A stretch of 64,000 nucleotides of DNA, from positions 403,501-467,500 of the forward strand of contig JAVTVJ010000369.1 of the NCBI GenBank assembly GCA_034509425.1, read 5' to 3'. The translations under genes were made by a program, and so were the position numbers. Below, in pieces: positions 44,501 to 58,639 of this stretch. Within the stretch, counting starts at the first letter, position 1. Every line of letters starts with the position of its first letter. Under the pieces are notes generated by a model that saw only the letters and a program-made list of their open reading frames with translations, was not told the origin of the DNA and did no database searches. The stretch is from Eopsaltria australis. Lineage: Eukaryota > Chordata > Aves > Passeriformes > Petroicidae.

Positions 44501-47500
44501 ATGACAGTCTGCAGATTATATCTGCAGAGTCTTGTTCTTGCTAGCCAGGCTGGTGAGGACTCAAGCAGCACTGAGTGATAAACATGCAGACCTTCCTCCC
44601 TGCCTACCATAGCATGAGGGTATAGTTTCCACTTCACATGTTCCACAAATGGCTGAAATGGTTCTCATAGCACAAGTTTATTTAGTACAAAGCAATTAGG
44701 CCCATGCCTGACCTGATCACGATTGTCTTTCCCAAAGCAGAAAAAGCACCAGTCGTCCTAGGATACATCAGCATTCAGCTTGTGCTCGAAAAGTCAACAG
44801 CAGATGCCAGTAATCAACCCGGTTGTTTTTCCACTTCTATCCTTCAGTTGTTGGGAAGAATCTTCAAAAAGGTGGACAGGGCTAATCTCAAACATCCCTT
44901 GTTGTGCTACTGACATCTGAAGCCCCGTGTGTGAGTGTGTGGGCGGAGGGAGGAAAGAGGTGATTGCTGATGAACAGCTCCTCACAGCTGGTGGTGGGAC
45001 AGTTGCAAAGGGTACTTTCCTTGGTTTACATCATTGCTTGTTTTTCCTGTGCAGTGCTACATAGAAGCTTGGAGCACTTTGCAGAATTGGTCTTTTAATG
45101 TTTCATCCTCTGAATGTGTGGGAGGTACAGGGGTTTCTTAATGTTTTTGTTCCCCTGCATCGTTTAATCTCAGAAGTTTACTGACCAACTGACAAATGTT
45201 CAGCATCACGGACTGGAGCCTCTAAAATTGACATACATTCATTTATGCTGTGCAGGCCTGTACCCATCAAACTAAAGAGCTAGGGCCATGCCCTTTTCTT
45301 CAATTTGCAGACTCTTGTCTTTTGTTTTTCCAAGGATCCATGAATCTAGAAACTGTGTGACAGGACGCTGTATTCTCTCCTGGCCAAATTCCACTTAGGG
45401 AACTGATTTTCTGCTCATGAAAATTCTTCTATGGTGAGCAGCCTTTGTTAATAAAAGCACATGACATTTCATGGAGAAATGAGTGTATCTGCTCTTTCAA
45501 AATTTACAATCTATGGATATTTCTGTTAGGAGGAGGAACAGAAAATAAACCCTAAATGCCAGCTGTGCGTGTGACGGCATCCTTGGAGAATATTTAGGCA
45601 CTCAAATGATGGTTCAATGGGAGAACTGAGAACAGAACACAAGGAGCCATTGAATGACAGAGTTATTATTAAGGAATATACTTTGGTTTGGCCAAAACAT
45701 CTTGAATTACCATTTGTGAAAAATAAACATTTAAATGTTGGGGCTGTAATACCATTTTCCTTGCAGTGGTTACTGTTTCTCCAGCCAGAGCTGAGGAGCC
45801 AGTGAAAATAATTCAGCAAAGAGTGGATTTGGGCTTTATAATCTCAAAAACTCTGTTCTGAGATTCTGTCAGCCCAAAAATATTATGCTTGAATTTGTGA
45901 ATCTTGAAAAATTCTGGAGTAGGAAAGCATAGGATTGAAACTACAGTTTGTGACCAGCTGAAAACCACTCAAATTATCTTGTATTGAAAATTTTGGTCTC
46001 ATACAAAATATTTCACCTTGAAGACAGCTTCTCTTTTGAATTATGCTAATGAGACAGTGCATTTATTTGCTTTCTTCTTAATGCAGGACCTGGAGCTTTG
46101 TTCTAAGGGTCCAACTTCTCAGTTTCTGGGTAGTCCAGACAGAAATACTGCCTGTGTTTTATGTGCCATACACATCCTAGTGTAGTTCAGAGGATGTGAC
46201 AATTCTAAACCTCTGTGTTGCTCAAGGGTTAAATCTTGTCACTAAGTGAGTTGAGAATACCTGGTAAAAGCCAGTGTAAGCTCAGTTAGAACTTCATTCA
46301 CTAGAAATTAAATCCTTTCATAGCAAAGAGACCACACAAAGCTGAAGCTGCAGAAAATCATAAAGGTGAAAGTTGTCTCTAATGAACACAAAGTACTAAT
46401 TTACTTGTTTTCATCCTGCATGTCTAGCAGAGGAGTCTCTGTTGTATGGGACAATGGTTGAAATGGCATCACTATTCCGTCACCCACACAAGTCTAGCAA
46501 TTCTCAATAATCATGCTTCCCAAGCAGTGGGCGAGTCACTGCTGATCTGTTTTCTGCAAAGTAGACCTCTGTTTGGTTTCCATGGTGATCAGAAGTGACA
46601 ATTATTACGGGCTGCTACTACAGTTTCTCAGTTATGCATGCCCACTAAAAGAAGCTCTTACCTGGTTATAGTCCCTGGGTGTTTTGCAGTACATCATCAT
46701 TGCTTCCTATTGACAGCAATTTAAACACTTCAGGTGAATTGGCTTTGTGGAGAGCAGGCTGAAGGAGGGGGATTTGGGGAATATTTTTGTTTTGCAATGT
46801 ATTTAGAATGAGATGAAGAAAATAGTGTCTCTGTAAACTTTCCATAGAGCAATGGTGTGCCAGTATTGCAGGAAATCTTTTGAGGCTGGGCTAAATGATT
46901 CAACCCTTGTTTTAAAAACAATCAAGCACAGAACTTAGGTTTATCATAATAGGAGCTATGTCATTTTACCTGATCTGACAATTTTTGCTGTAACTCTGGG
47001 GTTTTCAAACACAAAAGTGTTGCCCAGACAGCAGAAATCTGTTACCCCTGTTGTGGGACCTTCTATATACTGGTCACTATCTGGTCACTGTTAAAATACT
47101 TATAGCTGAAGATAGGACTCATCTCAAGAAACAGATAATTCTGTGAAGTGCAGGGAAACTCTCGTTAGCATAACTGTACTGAGAAAAGAATTAGAAAGAT
47201 ACCACAGGATGAAGCCTGGATAAAAGGGGGCTTTGTGTGCCAGAAAGGAGAAAACACATAGGAGAATGAGGATTATTATGCAGTGAAGACAGATGCAGAA
47301 AGAGGTTAGGAAGAGAAAATTACATAAAAGAGGAAATACCTTAATTAAGTATCTACTGCATTTCTCCATTATTCTAATTTCTAGAAAATAGAGCAAGAAG
47401 TAGACAGCTGCCAAATTGTTTTAAGACTGAAGAGAAATGGGAATTTGCTTATCTGGTCATTCCAACCCTCAGATGTCTGAGACTGCAAACCTTTAAGGAA

Positions 47501-49639
47501 ATAACTTGTCTCATTTTTATTTGCTTAATGTCCAGTGTAATGAGCCCATGCACCTTAAAGGTCCTTTTGGGTGTTACCAGGATATATAAATATCCTGCTG
47601 TCTCTTTCAAAATTTCTGTTGGTATTCCCTTAGTTTGTCTCTCTATGCAGACTGAGAAAATACTCAGGATGTAAAACCAATTAACAGGATTAGTACAAGA
47701 ATAGACTACAGAACATGCAGAAACGAAGCCAGAGCTTAATCTGAAAAACAGTGTAGAGTTAGAACCTAGGCTTTGGTTTAGTTATGCCATGTATTTTAGA
47801 TTTCTGATATAACTAATGAACTTCTGATATAACTAATCACTGTGCAAGTGATTAGTTTGGGTCACAGCACCTTATTGGTACTCTGGAATTATCTGTCCAC
47901 TCACAGAATTTTATTTCTGGTCTTCGATTCCTATGTTACAGGAGATGGCAGTAAATGCTAAATTCCACACTTCACCTTTGTTGCCACTTTTTGTGTTGAC
48001 TGAATCTCAATGTTGTCTGCAGGATGGCTTCAGATCCATAAAAGCTGAGGTTGTGATTCAGAATGATAGTTAATTAGAAGCAAGTCATATTTGATAACAG
48101 TTTTTAGGGGATATCAGACTGCTGGAAAATGCAAGACTTTGTTGCAGTTAGGGAGGTATTCAAACTTTGGAGAGTCCACACTGTGTCACTATCAAACTAC
48201 TTGGCAGTATGCAAACATAAAACCCCACAGATAAATAAACAAAATCAGGGAGTTAACACACACCTTCAAGCTTATATCTAATATCATGTTTATGGTTATA
48301 TATTACTGGAGTCTGACTGTAACCTTGAGCTGTGAATATTTACCTTACCACAGCTAGGTTTGCATTCCCCAAAGGATATTGCTGTGAGAAAGCCTTCAAA
48401 GGACTCCTACTACCTGGTTTGTTTGTAGGAGTCTCATAAGATTTTGGGAAATCAACAAATAGATTTTTTCTAAAATAAAAAGATTTAATCAGATTGTAAT
48501 GTATAAATAGTGTCAACCTGATCAAACTCCAAGTATCAGGTTATTAAAACAATGTACTTCATATTTGAAGTCTCACATGAAACCAGCTGCCTGCTTCTTT
48601 TTCCTCTTCCAAATTGTGAGTAACCTTAATAAATAAATAATTAAATTAATTTGGTTTTACAAGGAACTGCTTCAGATCATCAGATAGAAACAAACCATTT
48701 TTGGCAGGGAATTAATTTGTAATAAGGAAACTGTGCCATCCAGGAGAGATGGAGGCTTTATAAATTCCAAACTATTTTTAATAGGATGAATAATAGTTGG
48801 AGAATTTTCACAGCACTGTTAAAGAGCCTTTGTTTAAGACATCATTGCTTGTGTAAGCATTGCTTCCTGAGAAACCCAAGATTTCCAGTGAAAAGAACCC
48901 TGAAAATCGCTACTTGAAAAATAAGTTTTGATTTATGATAATATTTTCCCAAGATCAGCGTTATATTTTTCTCCTTGAATTTCAAGAGGAAGCCAAATTC
49001 TCATCGGAGCCAGTGCATAAACAGTCTACTTCTCCTTGCCTGCAAACAATAACAGACAATTCTCATTCAGAGGTACAAGAAAAAAGATAACTGGTAGTAG
49101 GGACATATATATTCATACACTTGAAATTAATCCAAATCTTTAACAAATTAGTGTAGATTAGACTAGATTTAATGCTTCCTCCTTTCAAGTATTTTCATTA
49201 AAACACAATACTTTTTTTTTTCTTGTTGGTTGAAATAATCCCTGGCAAAATATTTCTTCCATGTTTGTTGCAAGAATATATAATTCTTTATAATTTGCAG
49301 CACTTCTTGCACTATTTCTCTTTTTTATCTAGAGTTCAACTTCTGGCATAAAAAACCCTCTGCCACAGAGGTTTTCCCAAAGGGCTAGGCTCACACCTGT
49401 GCTCAGATGAGCATTCCAAGTAGGTGCTGCTGGAGATTTAATCCTGAACACTTCACTACTCAGCTGTCTTTCTCAACTTCAGCTGAAACGGGGACAACGT
49501 TGCCTGATCATTCTCAAGGAGGAGAATTTACTGCGTATATGACTGTGTCATCTTGAGATTTGTACTGGCACGGTTTGAGGAGTCTTCATTATCCATGAGG
49601 ATATTGAAACCTCATCTTGGCTCCTGCATAACACCTACT
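41512..49639. other. 3' untranslated region of uncertain length, then intergenic sequence
   Basis: AT-rich with ORFs of at most about 100 codons and no domain. A T-run followed by AG at about 42876-42895 gives an exon-like 50-codon stretch, but nothing supports it. The transcript end of the host gene probably lies here. Confidence 0.5.
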
Positions 49640-50190
49640 TGACATGGTTTAGTCCCAACCAGCAACTGAGGCCCACACAGCCACTCTCACTCCTCCCTGG
49701 TGGGATGGGAGAGAAAACTGGAAAAGTGAGATAACTTGTGGGTTGAGGTAAAGCAAAATCTTCACACAAAAGCAAAGCAAATAAGGAATTCATTCACCAC
49801 TTCCCATGGGCAGGCAGGTGTTCAGCAATCCCCAGGAATGCAGGGCTCTAGCACACGTAATGTTGATTTGGGAAGACAAACACCATCACTCTGAAAGTCC
49901 TTCTCTTCCTTCTTCTTCCCCCAGCTTTATATGCTGAGCTTTATATGCAGGTATGGAATGTCCCTTGGGTCAGTGGGGGTCAGCTGTGTCCCCACCCAGC
50001 TTCTTGTGAGCCCTCAGTCCACTTGCTGGTGGGATGGTAAGAGGCAGAAATGGTCTTGATTCTGTGTAAGCCCTGCTCAGCAATAATGAAAACATCCCTG
50101 AATTACTAACACTGTTTCCAGCAAAAATCCACAAAAACACAGCCACATCTGAGCTACTCTGAAGGAAATAAACTCTTATCCCAACCAACA
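49640..50190 (-). mobile_element. Old ERVL-type solo LTR
   Basis: TGACATGGTTTAG...CCCAACCAACA aligns loosely with the ERV2 LTR: related left end, cacttccca...caggcaggtgttcag block, two minus-strand TATATAAAG-like motifs (about 49924-49948), a shared ggtatggaatgtccctt...ggggtcagctg block and related right end. It is more diverged than the ERV2 LTR pair. No target duplication is visible, so it is old or the ends are slightly off. Confidence 0.75.
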
Positions 50191-51612
50191 GCAGTAAACT
50201 CCTTCAGATGTGCCTGTGGACAAGCAGCTTTGTGTTACAAAGTTGGAAGGCACAAAATGGTGGGGGAGTGTCTCCATCACATGTCAGTTTGCGCAGTGAT
50301 GTGCAGAACAAGAGTAAGCATTAGTGGTAAATTAGTTGGACAGGTGATTTAGCCACATTTCAGAGTCTCTTTGGAGTGGCTTGAAATGGTGACAAAAGGA
50401 GCAACAGAAGGAATCAGTATCACAAACACCTGTATTAAACATTGCAAATGATAGCAGTATCCGGTGTTCTGTCATTGCAGTCCTGTGAAAATTTCACCTG
50501 CATGGCCCTGTAGATAGTAAAGGAAATTACTCCCAGTAGAATTTTTACCCTAAAAATAAATACCTCCCAGTGGCTGATCATTTGACTCATAGGTTTTCTT
50601 GCCTAGATCGTGGGGTCTGGCTGATGTGCACAGAGTGTAGCTCTTCATAATCTGTAACCCTCACTATGCAGCCTGCCAGTTTTGCTACGCAGCTCTGTAG
50701 TGCTGTCTGCCCTTGTAAATAGTCAGAGTGGCCTGCAGAAACAGCTGGTTGACTGCTGGGGCAGAAGGACACATCCATGACACACTCCCTCTGTTGATTC
50801 CACTGTCTTTTTGCTGCTGTCACTGAGGTATGGCAGCTTCACACCCATGAGGGAGCAACCACATGCTGATGATGGTCCCCAGGCCAGCTGCACCACCATC
50901 CCCACCCGGGACAGTAGACCAGCACGAACACTGCTGTGCTGGAAAGCCTGGCTTTGGCTGGGGTTTGTTTTTCTGCATCCCTTGCTCTCTTAGCAGCAGA
51001 ACCCAAGAAACCACACTGAGTTTCCTTTTATGTGCCTCCTGAACAAGCCTCATGTTCAGAGCTGTGCTGGTGACAATCAAATTAATCATCATCCTGTCAT
51101 CAGTTGTACATTGCCGGGATCTTCCAGCAGCCTCAGAGTCTCCTCCCAGGCTGTAGGCTGAATAAATTCTTGACCAATGTAGGTCAGCAAACCATGCCTG
51201 GCCTCGAGAAACAGCTTTGATCAGGGGCAGCAAATTTCTCACTATAGCTCATAATTATTTTCCTCAAATGGGAAAGAGCCTTACAGACCTGAATGGTAAT
51301 GGCAGCTCCCTGAAGCTTGGATCCTCTGCCAGTACTTCACAGAAAAGTTGTTCTGATGAGAGAGAATCCCAAAGCAGGGCATTTAGGATTTAAAAAAAAC
51401 CAAACTAAAATGTGTAAAGAAATCCTTTGTAATGAACCTTGATACTTCTCTAGCGTTCTCATTTCTGTAACATTCAATTGCTCATTCCTTAAAAGCTGAC
51501 AATATCTGAAGTTTTGTTTTCATAATATCTATACATGTAATTTTAGCAGCTAAAAATTTACCTTTTTTCAAAATGTTTATTTCAAATTTTGAAAAAATTT
51601 GCTCTATGTCTA
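50191..51612. other. Intergenic, no gene recognised
   Basis: The longest ORF is 140 codons on the minus strand (50820-51242) with no domain I recognise. Confidence 0.5.
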
Positions 51613-51617
51613 CTACC

Positions 51618-52320
51618 TGTTACAAATGGATATGGGAGTTAAAATCAGTCCTTGCCTCCTGCCCAGGCCTTGGCAGTAGGAAGTAACCTTATTGAGGTAA
51701 CCAGCACCCCAAAACCCACTCTCCTGTATAAGTTCTTTTAATGATGACTGATTCTGTCTATTATAGAATGAAACATTTATTAATAGACGGGGAAACTATC
51801 AGATATAAGACTTGAAAGCAAACCAGTACTGCACAGGAATAAAACAAAAAGAAAGACTACTAGTAGTTTAATATATACAGTGCACGAGAATAGTACCTTT
51901 TCCAGTTACAGCTAGCGAAGAAATAGTACAAGCTTAGGATTCAATGTATCTTACCATCCAATTTGTTGGCGCAGCACACCAAGATCCTCTCCCTCAATCC
52001 CCGGGGAAGTAACCACAAAGCCTGCGTCCAAACTTCGGGGAAAAGCTTCAAACACTTTAGGGTGTGAGAGACTTCTGCCCCAGTGTTAGCTCGTGTATCT
52101 TTTATAGTGTAAAACCATGACTCTCTAGTCAGTAAGTTTTCTTTTATCTCTCCTTCCATCAGCTCTGCAGACTAAGATGTTAATTCTTAGCTGAGGTTTG
52201 AGCCCTCTGGCGCCAGAGATGACCCCTGCTGGGCCTTCCTTCCCTTGGGTTATCTCTTTATGCACCCGTTATCTGTGGCACACAGGAGGTGGAGGTGAGG
52301 GGGGTAGATGTCCTGCCACA
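51618..52320 (-). mobile_element. Solo LTR (703 bp)
   Basis: On the + strand TGTTACAAAT...TCCTGCCACA, flanked by the 5-bp duplication CTACC (51613-51617 and 52321-52325). In minus orientation it has TATAAAAG near 52099-52106 and AATAAA (TTTATT on + at about 51776-51781). No internal retroviral sequence is seen. Confidence 0.8.
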
Positions 52321-52325
52321 CTACC

Positions 52326-55300
52326 CTAATTCTCAAATGTATCCAAATTCCCAAATTTCCCAAATTAATTAACCAATCACTTCAAAGCTTGTCATTTATT
52401 TTTCACTTTGCAGCTTCATTTTAATAGATAGACTCAAGTGCTGGTGTTAAAATGAGGGGTTATCTCATTTTACAAAATATTTAGCAATGAGAATGCTAAC
52501 AGTACTACTTTTCACTTTGGCACTGCCTGTGACAAAGTTATAGTTTGTGGACATAACTTAAAAATCAAATTATTTTGAATAACTTGGCTTCTAAAGGAGC
52601 TTTTAGGTCAAGTCTCAAAGATTAAATAGAGTATATAAAAACATTGCCTCTGGGCTACTTCAGATTGTCCTCTAAGCCATAAAAATATGTCTCTGAGGTT
52701 TTTTCTATAGAGAAATTCATGCTGTTGTCCAGTGATTCATTAGAGCTCTGGTCTAGCCTCTCTACAGATGTTACTATTATTCTGCAATGAAAAAAGGCAA
52801 ACAGCCATTTCTGGGCACTCTGTAAAGTCTTAAAAGCAAGATAGCTTAAAATAAATGTTTGTATCCTGCTGTGTTCTTATGACCCCCAATGCACTTTGGG
52901 CACTACTAAACTGTAAATAAGATATAAATAAGATCAAAAGATTCACTCTCTCATGCTTAGAAAATTTGAAGAATACCAAAATTAAGCTTCTTGATATATT
53001 TGTATTATGACACATTTTTGACAGTGTGATCAATATTATTTTTATGTTACAATAGACTAACCTAATTAGATATCTGTGGAAAAGTATATTTTCTCTTGAA
53101 TTTTTGCAAACACTTGTTCATTTTAAGATTGTTTTATCCTTGCTTTGGGCCAATTTGTTGCCCAGAATTATGCTTTCCTTGCCTGTGCAAGTTTGATAAT
53201 AAAAATGCAATTTTTTATGTCCTTTCTTATTTCTTATCTACTGAAAGCTGGTTCTTTATTATCCAAAGATGGATAATTAACAAGGACAGCATCTCCTAAG
53301 GATTGTCAGTTGCTGTCTAAAATGAAGAATGAAAATGTCAAGTCTTTAGATTGCTGTAACTCAAATTATTTTGTTTTGCCATTACTGCAATTTACTGGGA
53401 ATTCAAAAGCTTCCATCATGCTGTTGGATGGGTTAAAATAATTGTAAAGAGAAAAAGAAAGGAAAACTGATGTAGGTACAGCAAGGTATGAGAGACATTT
53501 GAAAAGAGAGCCCAGCACCTGCCTTTGGGTTGACAGTCACTCCTTGGAAGTGTGACATGAAAATGTAAAGTTTTCCTAACCACCCAGTTGACAAGGCTGT
53601 GAAAACAGTTAACCGCTCATTTATTTTCTCCATGTCTTTAATTTTATTTTTCATGTTGTTGCTATTTTTACTTAAATGTAGATACCTGTGGAAGAAAGCC
53701 CAAAGTACACAACTCCTATTTTTCGGAAGATTCTATGTTGGTTGCCTGGTTGGTTTTGATTTTTATTATCTGATTTCAGAGCTAAAAATAGGCATGAGGG
53801 GCTGGGAATCAGAAACTCCAGCCTTCCTTATGCCACAGGCTTGTTAGTCTTGGCTGAATCACTTAGGTGAAATCCTTCAAAAACAGTTTTTAAACTTGAA
53901 TGCTCAAGCAAAGGACTTTTGTTTGAGCAATGTCTCGATACTCCTTCTCCAGGGAAAGCTGAGCAGAGTTTGGAGCAGTGAGGTTTTCTGTGAGGCTCTT
54001 GGGACCACCTTCGAGGCTGGGCTAGGAGTCCACACATGGCCAGCAGGCAATCTGGTGAGAGGAAAACTAATGTCTTTACAATTTGATGAGTGAAGGTATG
54101 GGTGTTAACATCTTTGAAATGGGTCTTTATGTCTCTATTAACTTTGGGCAGCAGGTTTGTTGCAGAGCACAACATTCTTGCTCCTGACACAGACAAGGGT
54201 CTGCACAAGCCTGAGTTTCTGAGCTTTGGGGTAAAATGGTAGGTTCAAGGTGGTAATATGTGGTAGGTGGTTCAGGAAGGCTGTACCTTCCCTGTACCTC
54301 AGCCAATGGGGAAAGGAAGAGGGCAACATGTGGCTGGGAATTTAGGATAAAAGGAGGCTGTGCCCTCTGAAACCTTGAGAGATAAAACCCTGCAGGTGTG
54401 TGCCCTAGTGGACTCTCTCCCTTTATTCGAATAAAGCTGCAGGGCTCCTCTATCTCCTTTTTGAACATAAACCTCTGGCATTTGTGGATTTCCCCAATGC
54501 TTGCAAAGGGCTGGGTCTCCCTCTCTTCCCTCTCCCTTCTTTCTGCTGCCCCAAAGAAGTTTCTCTGCCCAAGAAACACAGCCCCAATGTGTTTTACATC
54601 AGCTGGAGAATGAGAGTTCAGCACCCCTTATGTGTGTGCTAAAGAAAGGTGAAGGAGGGGGGTTTGGAGGTGAGCAGAAAAAAAAGCAAGAGAGTGTTTA
54701 TGATGTAGATGAGTTGCTTTTTGTTGAAATGCTGGTCCCTGCACTTCTTCAGTGGAAATTACTCTTTTCTAGATGGAGAAGCAACCAGTAGCTCAACTTC
54801 ATTGCAAATGCCAAAAAACATTACTCATGTTAGCAAAACAGTTTTTTGTTCTGTTGTTTTTTTTCTCTTTAAAACCTCAGAACCAGTTACTGTTTCCAGA
54901 AACAGCTTGGAAACGATAATTTTTTTTTTTTTTTTTAAGTAGGAAAAGCAAATAACCCCTGATTTCATTCCCTGTTAAAATGCAACAGCATGGATCCTTT
55001 TGTGAATTCTCAATCACATTTGCAGCTCCATTAGGGACGGAGCAGCAGGCATAGCAAATCATGTGAACTGACCCAAGCTCTGCACATGCAGAGGTGCTAA
55101 GGTGGTGGTCAATGACTTTTTGGCTCAGGGGTATGCCTGTGTCTGTGCTTCTTTTCATTTGACATCATTAATTCCAACCCTCCCAGGGTTGAAGAGCTGC
55201 CAGTGCACCTGTACAGAAAGCCCTGGCAGCAGCTTGCATGTTTTTTTCTCCGGATTTTAGCAAAAATCCAAACATTACAAGGACTTCAAGTGAGCTTTTC

Positions 55301-57989
55301 ACACACTGAAGATCTGACTGAGTAAACAGCTGGTTTTTGTCTCACTTGAAATTGTCACTTTCCCCTGTATAGATTCTTCCCAGTGATTCCTGTGTCATAG
55401 CACAAGTCTCTTCTGACTCTAGGCACAAGTGTTAAATTCATCACTGGTCTTCCTTTGACATCCACCATTGCCAGAAAAATCATGGACTCTTTCTCTACAG
55501 GGGAAACATTTCAGGTGCATGGAGCAGATTTAAGGAATGACATCTTGGCTGAGAATAGAGTGGCAGAGTGACTTTCTGGCCAGGGAAAGGGAACCAGACA
55601 CAGGAAAGTGGGGGCTTGGTGCTGCCAACAGCAGAGGTGAGAATAAGAGCAAGAGTCACAAGACTCTTTCCATGACAACATGGAAATCTTCTCCTGAACT
55701 TGGCTTGTGTGGTACCTCATCCAGGGAATGGTTGGGAAAAATGAGAAGCACTGAAATCCCAGGGGTATCTCCTGAACTCACCAATTAGGGGTGAACTGAA
55801 GAGTTTTTCTGCGATGTGTAGAAATCATGAAAGGCCTGAGGTGCTTGAAAGGGCAACAAGATGTAATTCAGTGACCAGATCCAGCTGTACCCACATCACT
55901 GACAGCAGCTGACAGTGGGTAGCACTCCTGAGGCTCAGGGCTGATAAGCAGCACAGTGAGAAAGGTCAGGGGGTTCCTGTCTTGTCTCGGGACACTACTG
56001 AAGTGTTTAAACATTACTTAAGTTACTTAAATATTACCCAAATAGCTAGTGGGGGCTGTTGGAGGAGTAGACTCAATGGAGCAGAAATCCAGTTGGGAGG
56101 AAGTCAGAGACTTGGTCCTGCTTGTGCTGGAAGCCAAGATGGAACAAAAACTCTGAAGACAACTGAACAAAATCCACAGGGCAGGTAACGAGGGTTGCAG
56201 TGTTTGTCTCCTGTGAGTGTAGATGTAAGGGAGGCAAGCCAGCAGCACACGGGAGCTTGTTAAAGGGTGATTATTTCTACATGGTGAATTCTGCTTTTGC
56301 TCTCTTCCTGCAGCGGCTGGCAGGGGATTGTGCAGGCAGGTGTGTTTGTATGAGTGCTGTGCCCGGTGCCTCTTAGACACAAGCATTCCTTGCCCTGGCA
56401 GAGACACTCGGAGTTCATCGCAGCCCAAGAACGCCGTTCTTTCCCCAAAAGCGGAGCAGGCACAGCTCCAGTGCCCAGCCCCGGCTCCCCAGCAGAGAGC
56501 AGCGTTGCTCTACAGCGAGCGCTGCCCGCGCCATCCCGGCCGCTGGAAGTGGCTCCTGCAGCGCTGCAGAGCGGCTCGGACCAGGACCGGCTACGGGCAA
56601 TGGACATACGGAGAGAGCAGCGATTTTATCCGTGCGGCCGAGGACGGCAAGGGTCAACAAAATTGCTGTATTGAGAGTATTTAATGGGAGAAATAGCAAC
56701 CTTGACTGAAAAGCTTTTGGTCTGTGGAGGTCAGAGCTTCTTTTATTGTAGGGTGCTCCTTAGCATGAGAAAGATTAGAGTTCATTGAATCAAATGGTTT
56801 CCATGAGAAGTTTTAACAATTCTGCTCCTGCAAGCAGGGAGAGGTGCAAGAGTCAGTGCCTGGTGCAAGGGGCTTGGGCCTGACCATCAGAGGTGAAGGT
56901 CACCTACAAATGGAACTGAGCCCAGCTGGGGTCTGGGCCACAGACACCGGCATTGTCTGCTGTCCCCAGTTTGGTCTCTGCCAGCCTTTGTAAGCTTCTG
57001 AGACCATGTGGTCAATCAGGAATGAGTCTGAACTGGACCTGGTTGGAGCTGGCTGCTGATCCCATAGGCTGTGAGCTGGCAAAATTCCTTTTCCCAAGGG
57101 CCCAGTGAGGTATGTTCAGTGTACACTTGATGTTTCCTTAGAGCCCATGATTCCCTCTCCTCCAGGGGCTGAACTGTCAGGCAGAGTCGTGTTTTTGCTG
57201 TGGAGAGCAAAGCAAGAGCTGTGTGCTGGGGCAGGGCTGGTCCTTTGGAGCAGCCCTGCACCATCAGAAGGGTCAGCCCCAAGGCCGTGTGCATGCTCCA
57301 TGCTGGAGGTGCCTCTCCACCCTCTGCCACCTTGCAGTGCCAGTTCATTTCTCATGGACAGTCACTTTAGGCTCATTGATCATTTGGGCTGGGCTTGAAA
57401 TGGCATCTTGAAGCAAAGAAACCCAGCAGCATTGTCCCTCTGCCCCACTCAGCTCTCCTTGGTGGCCCCAGGAATGTTCTTCCTTCTGACACTTCCCATC
57501 ACCTCTGGCCTCTAATTTCTTTAAGAAGCTGTGATATTTCAGTCAGTTTTCCCTATGTATCTAGTGATAGTAGGAAAAATACATTTGACAGCAGGAGGAT
57601 TCCACATTCCAACATAGAAAAAGCAGGAATGTAATTACTTGGGGTGGTATTTTCATTGTAATATAAAAACTTTTCTCAAGAAGGATTCTTTCTGCATCAG
57701 CACAGACTAAGTGCAGAGAATGTCATTTGTCTTGGTGTATTTTACAGCTGTGGAGGGCAGTGGATGATCAGGCTTATAGAGATTCTCTGGGTGTGTTTCA
57801 GTTCAGAGACATTTCTGGATCCTGTGCTGCCAGTCCCAGGCTCTACTCCAGCTGCTCTTTGGAGTGATTTGTGCATAGCAGGTATGAGACATTCCAGAGC
57901 ACTTTAGGAACCTGTCGTTACTCACTCACATTGCTCCATCTGTGCTCATGTTGTTGCAGGCCTTGACTTGAAGAGCTTTTGTCACTAGC
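52326..57989. other. Intergenic sequence with one LTR-like block
   Basis: No gene recognised. It holds the LTR-like block at about 54130-54490, a CpG-dense patch at about 56440-56650 and otherwise AT-rich DNA. Confidence 0.5.
54130..54490 (+). mobile_element. LTR-like block with CCAAT, TATA and poly(A) signal
   Basis: CCAAT at 54303-54307, GATAAAAGG at 54346-54354 and AATAAA at 54430-54435 lie in the order and spacing of a retroviral LTR. The ggaatttaggataaaagga block is common in passerine LTRs as I recall them. Ends and target duplication were not found, so boundaries are approximate. Confidence 0.5.
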
Positions 57990-58609
57990 TGTCGGTGTCC
58001 AGCCTGGATTTCGGACAGCCTCCAGCTGGCCATGTTCCAGAAGTGTCCCTGTTGGCATCACTTAGACATCGGCCAGTGAAGCTGCTCGCCTGGCAGGGTG
58101 ACGCACCGGGAGCGAGGAGCTGTGATAGCTAACTGCTGAAGCAGAAATAAAGCGAGAGGAACTTTTTGGTATGGAAGAATTCTGTGGGGCTTTATTGCAA
58201 GAAGCCCAGCACAGAGGGAATCCAGGGACCAAAAAGCCCTGAATACTCCCTGACACAACCTTAAGAGGGACATGTACTAACCAATCAGGTGAGGGTCCAG
58301 GGGAGGAACAAGGGTGGGATCAGGGAACAAGGTCCAATGGAAGGGGGAGAGGGGAGGAGATAAGAAGTAACAGTAAATCAACCACTGAGTAAAAGGGAAC
58401 CTTCTAGAAGAGGGAAGATGATAGACATAACTAGTAACCAAATAAGTTTGCCCTGGAGATTTTATCCATGCCCTGGGCTAAACTATGGTCACTTCAGTCC
58501 CAGGGGGGGGAACTTAGCAGTCTTGGAAGCCCTCCACCAGAGTCCTTTCTTCTCTTCTTGGTCTTCTGCAACCCCTTGAGTCTTAGAGGTAACTTCCATG
58601 GCTGCCACA
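57990..58609 (-). mobile_element. ERV3 3' LTR (620 bp)
   Basis: On the + strand TGTCGGTGTCC...GGCTGCCACA. The minus-strand start TGTGGCAGC follows the polypurine tract directly. The poly(A) signal (TTTATT on +) is at 58191-58196. Confidence 0.8.
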
Positions 58610-58628
58610 TTTCCCCCTTCTTTTTTCT
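58610..58628 (-). other. ERV3 polypurine tract
   Basis: The minus strand reads AGAAAAAAGAAGGGGGAAA immediately before the LTR. Confidence 0.85.
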
Positions 58629-58639
58629 ATGGCCTTGAA

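Noticed and set aside
50820..51242. 140-codon minus-strand ORF
   Set aside because: No domain or homology I recognise, no exon signals; kept only as unexplained sequence.
54127..54624. 165-codon minus-strand ORF
   Set aside because: Antisense to an LTR-like block with CCAAT, TATA and AATAAA on the other strand.
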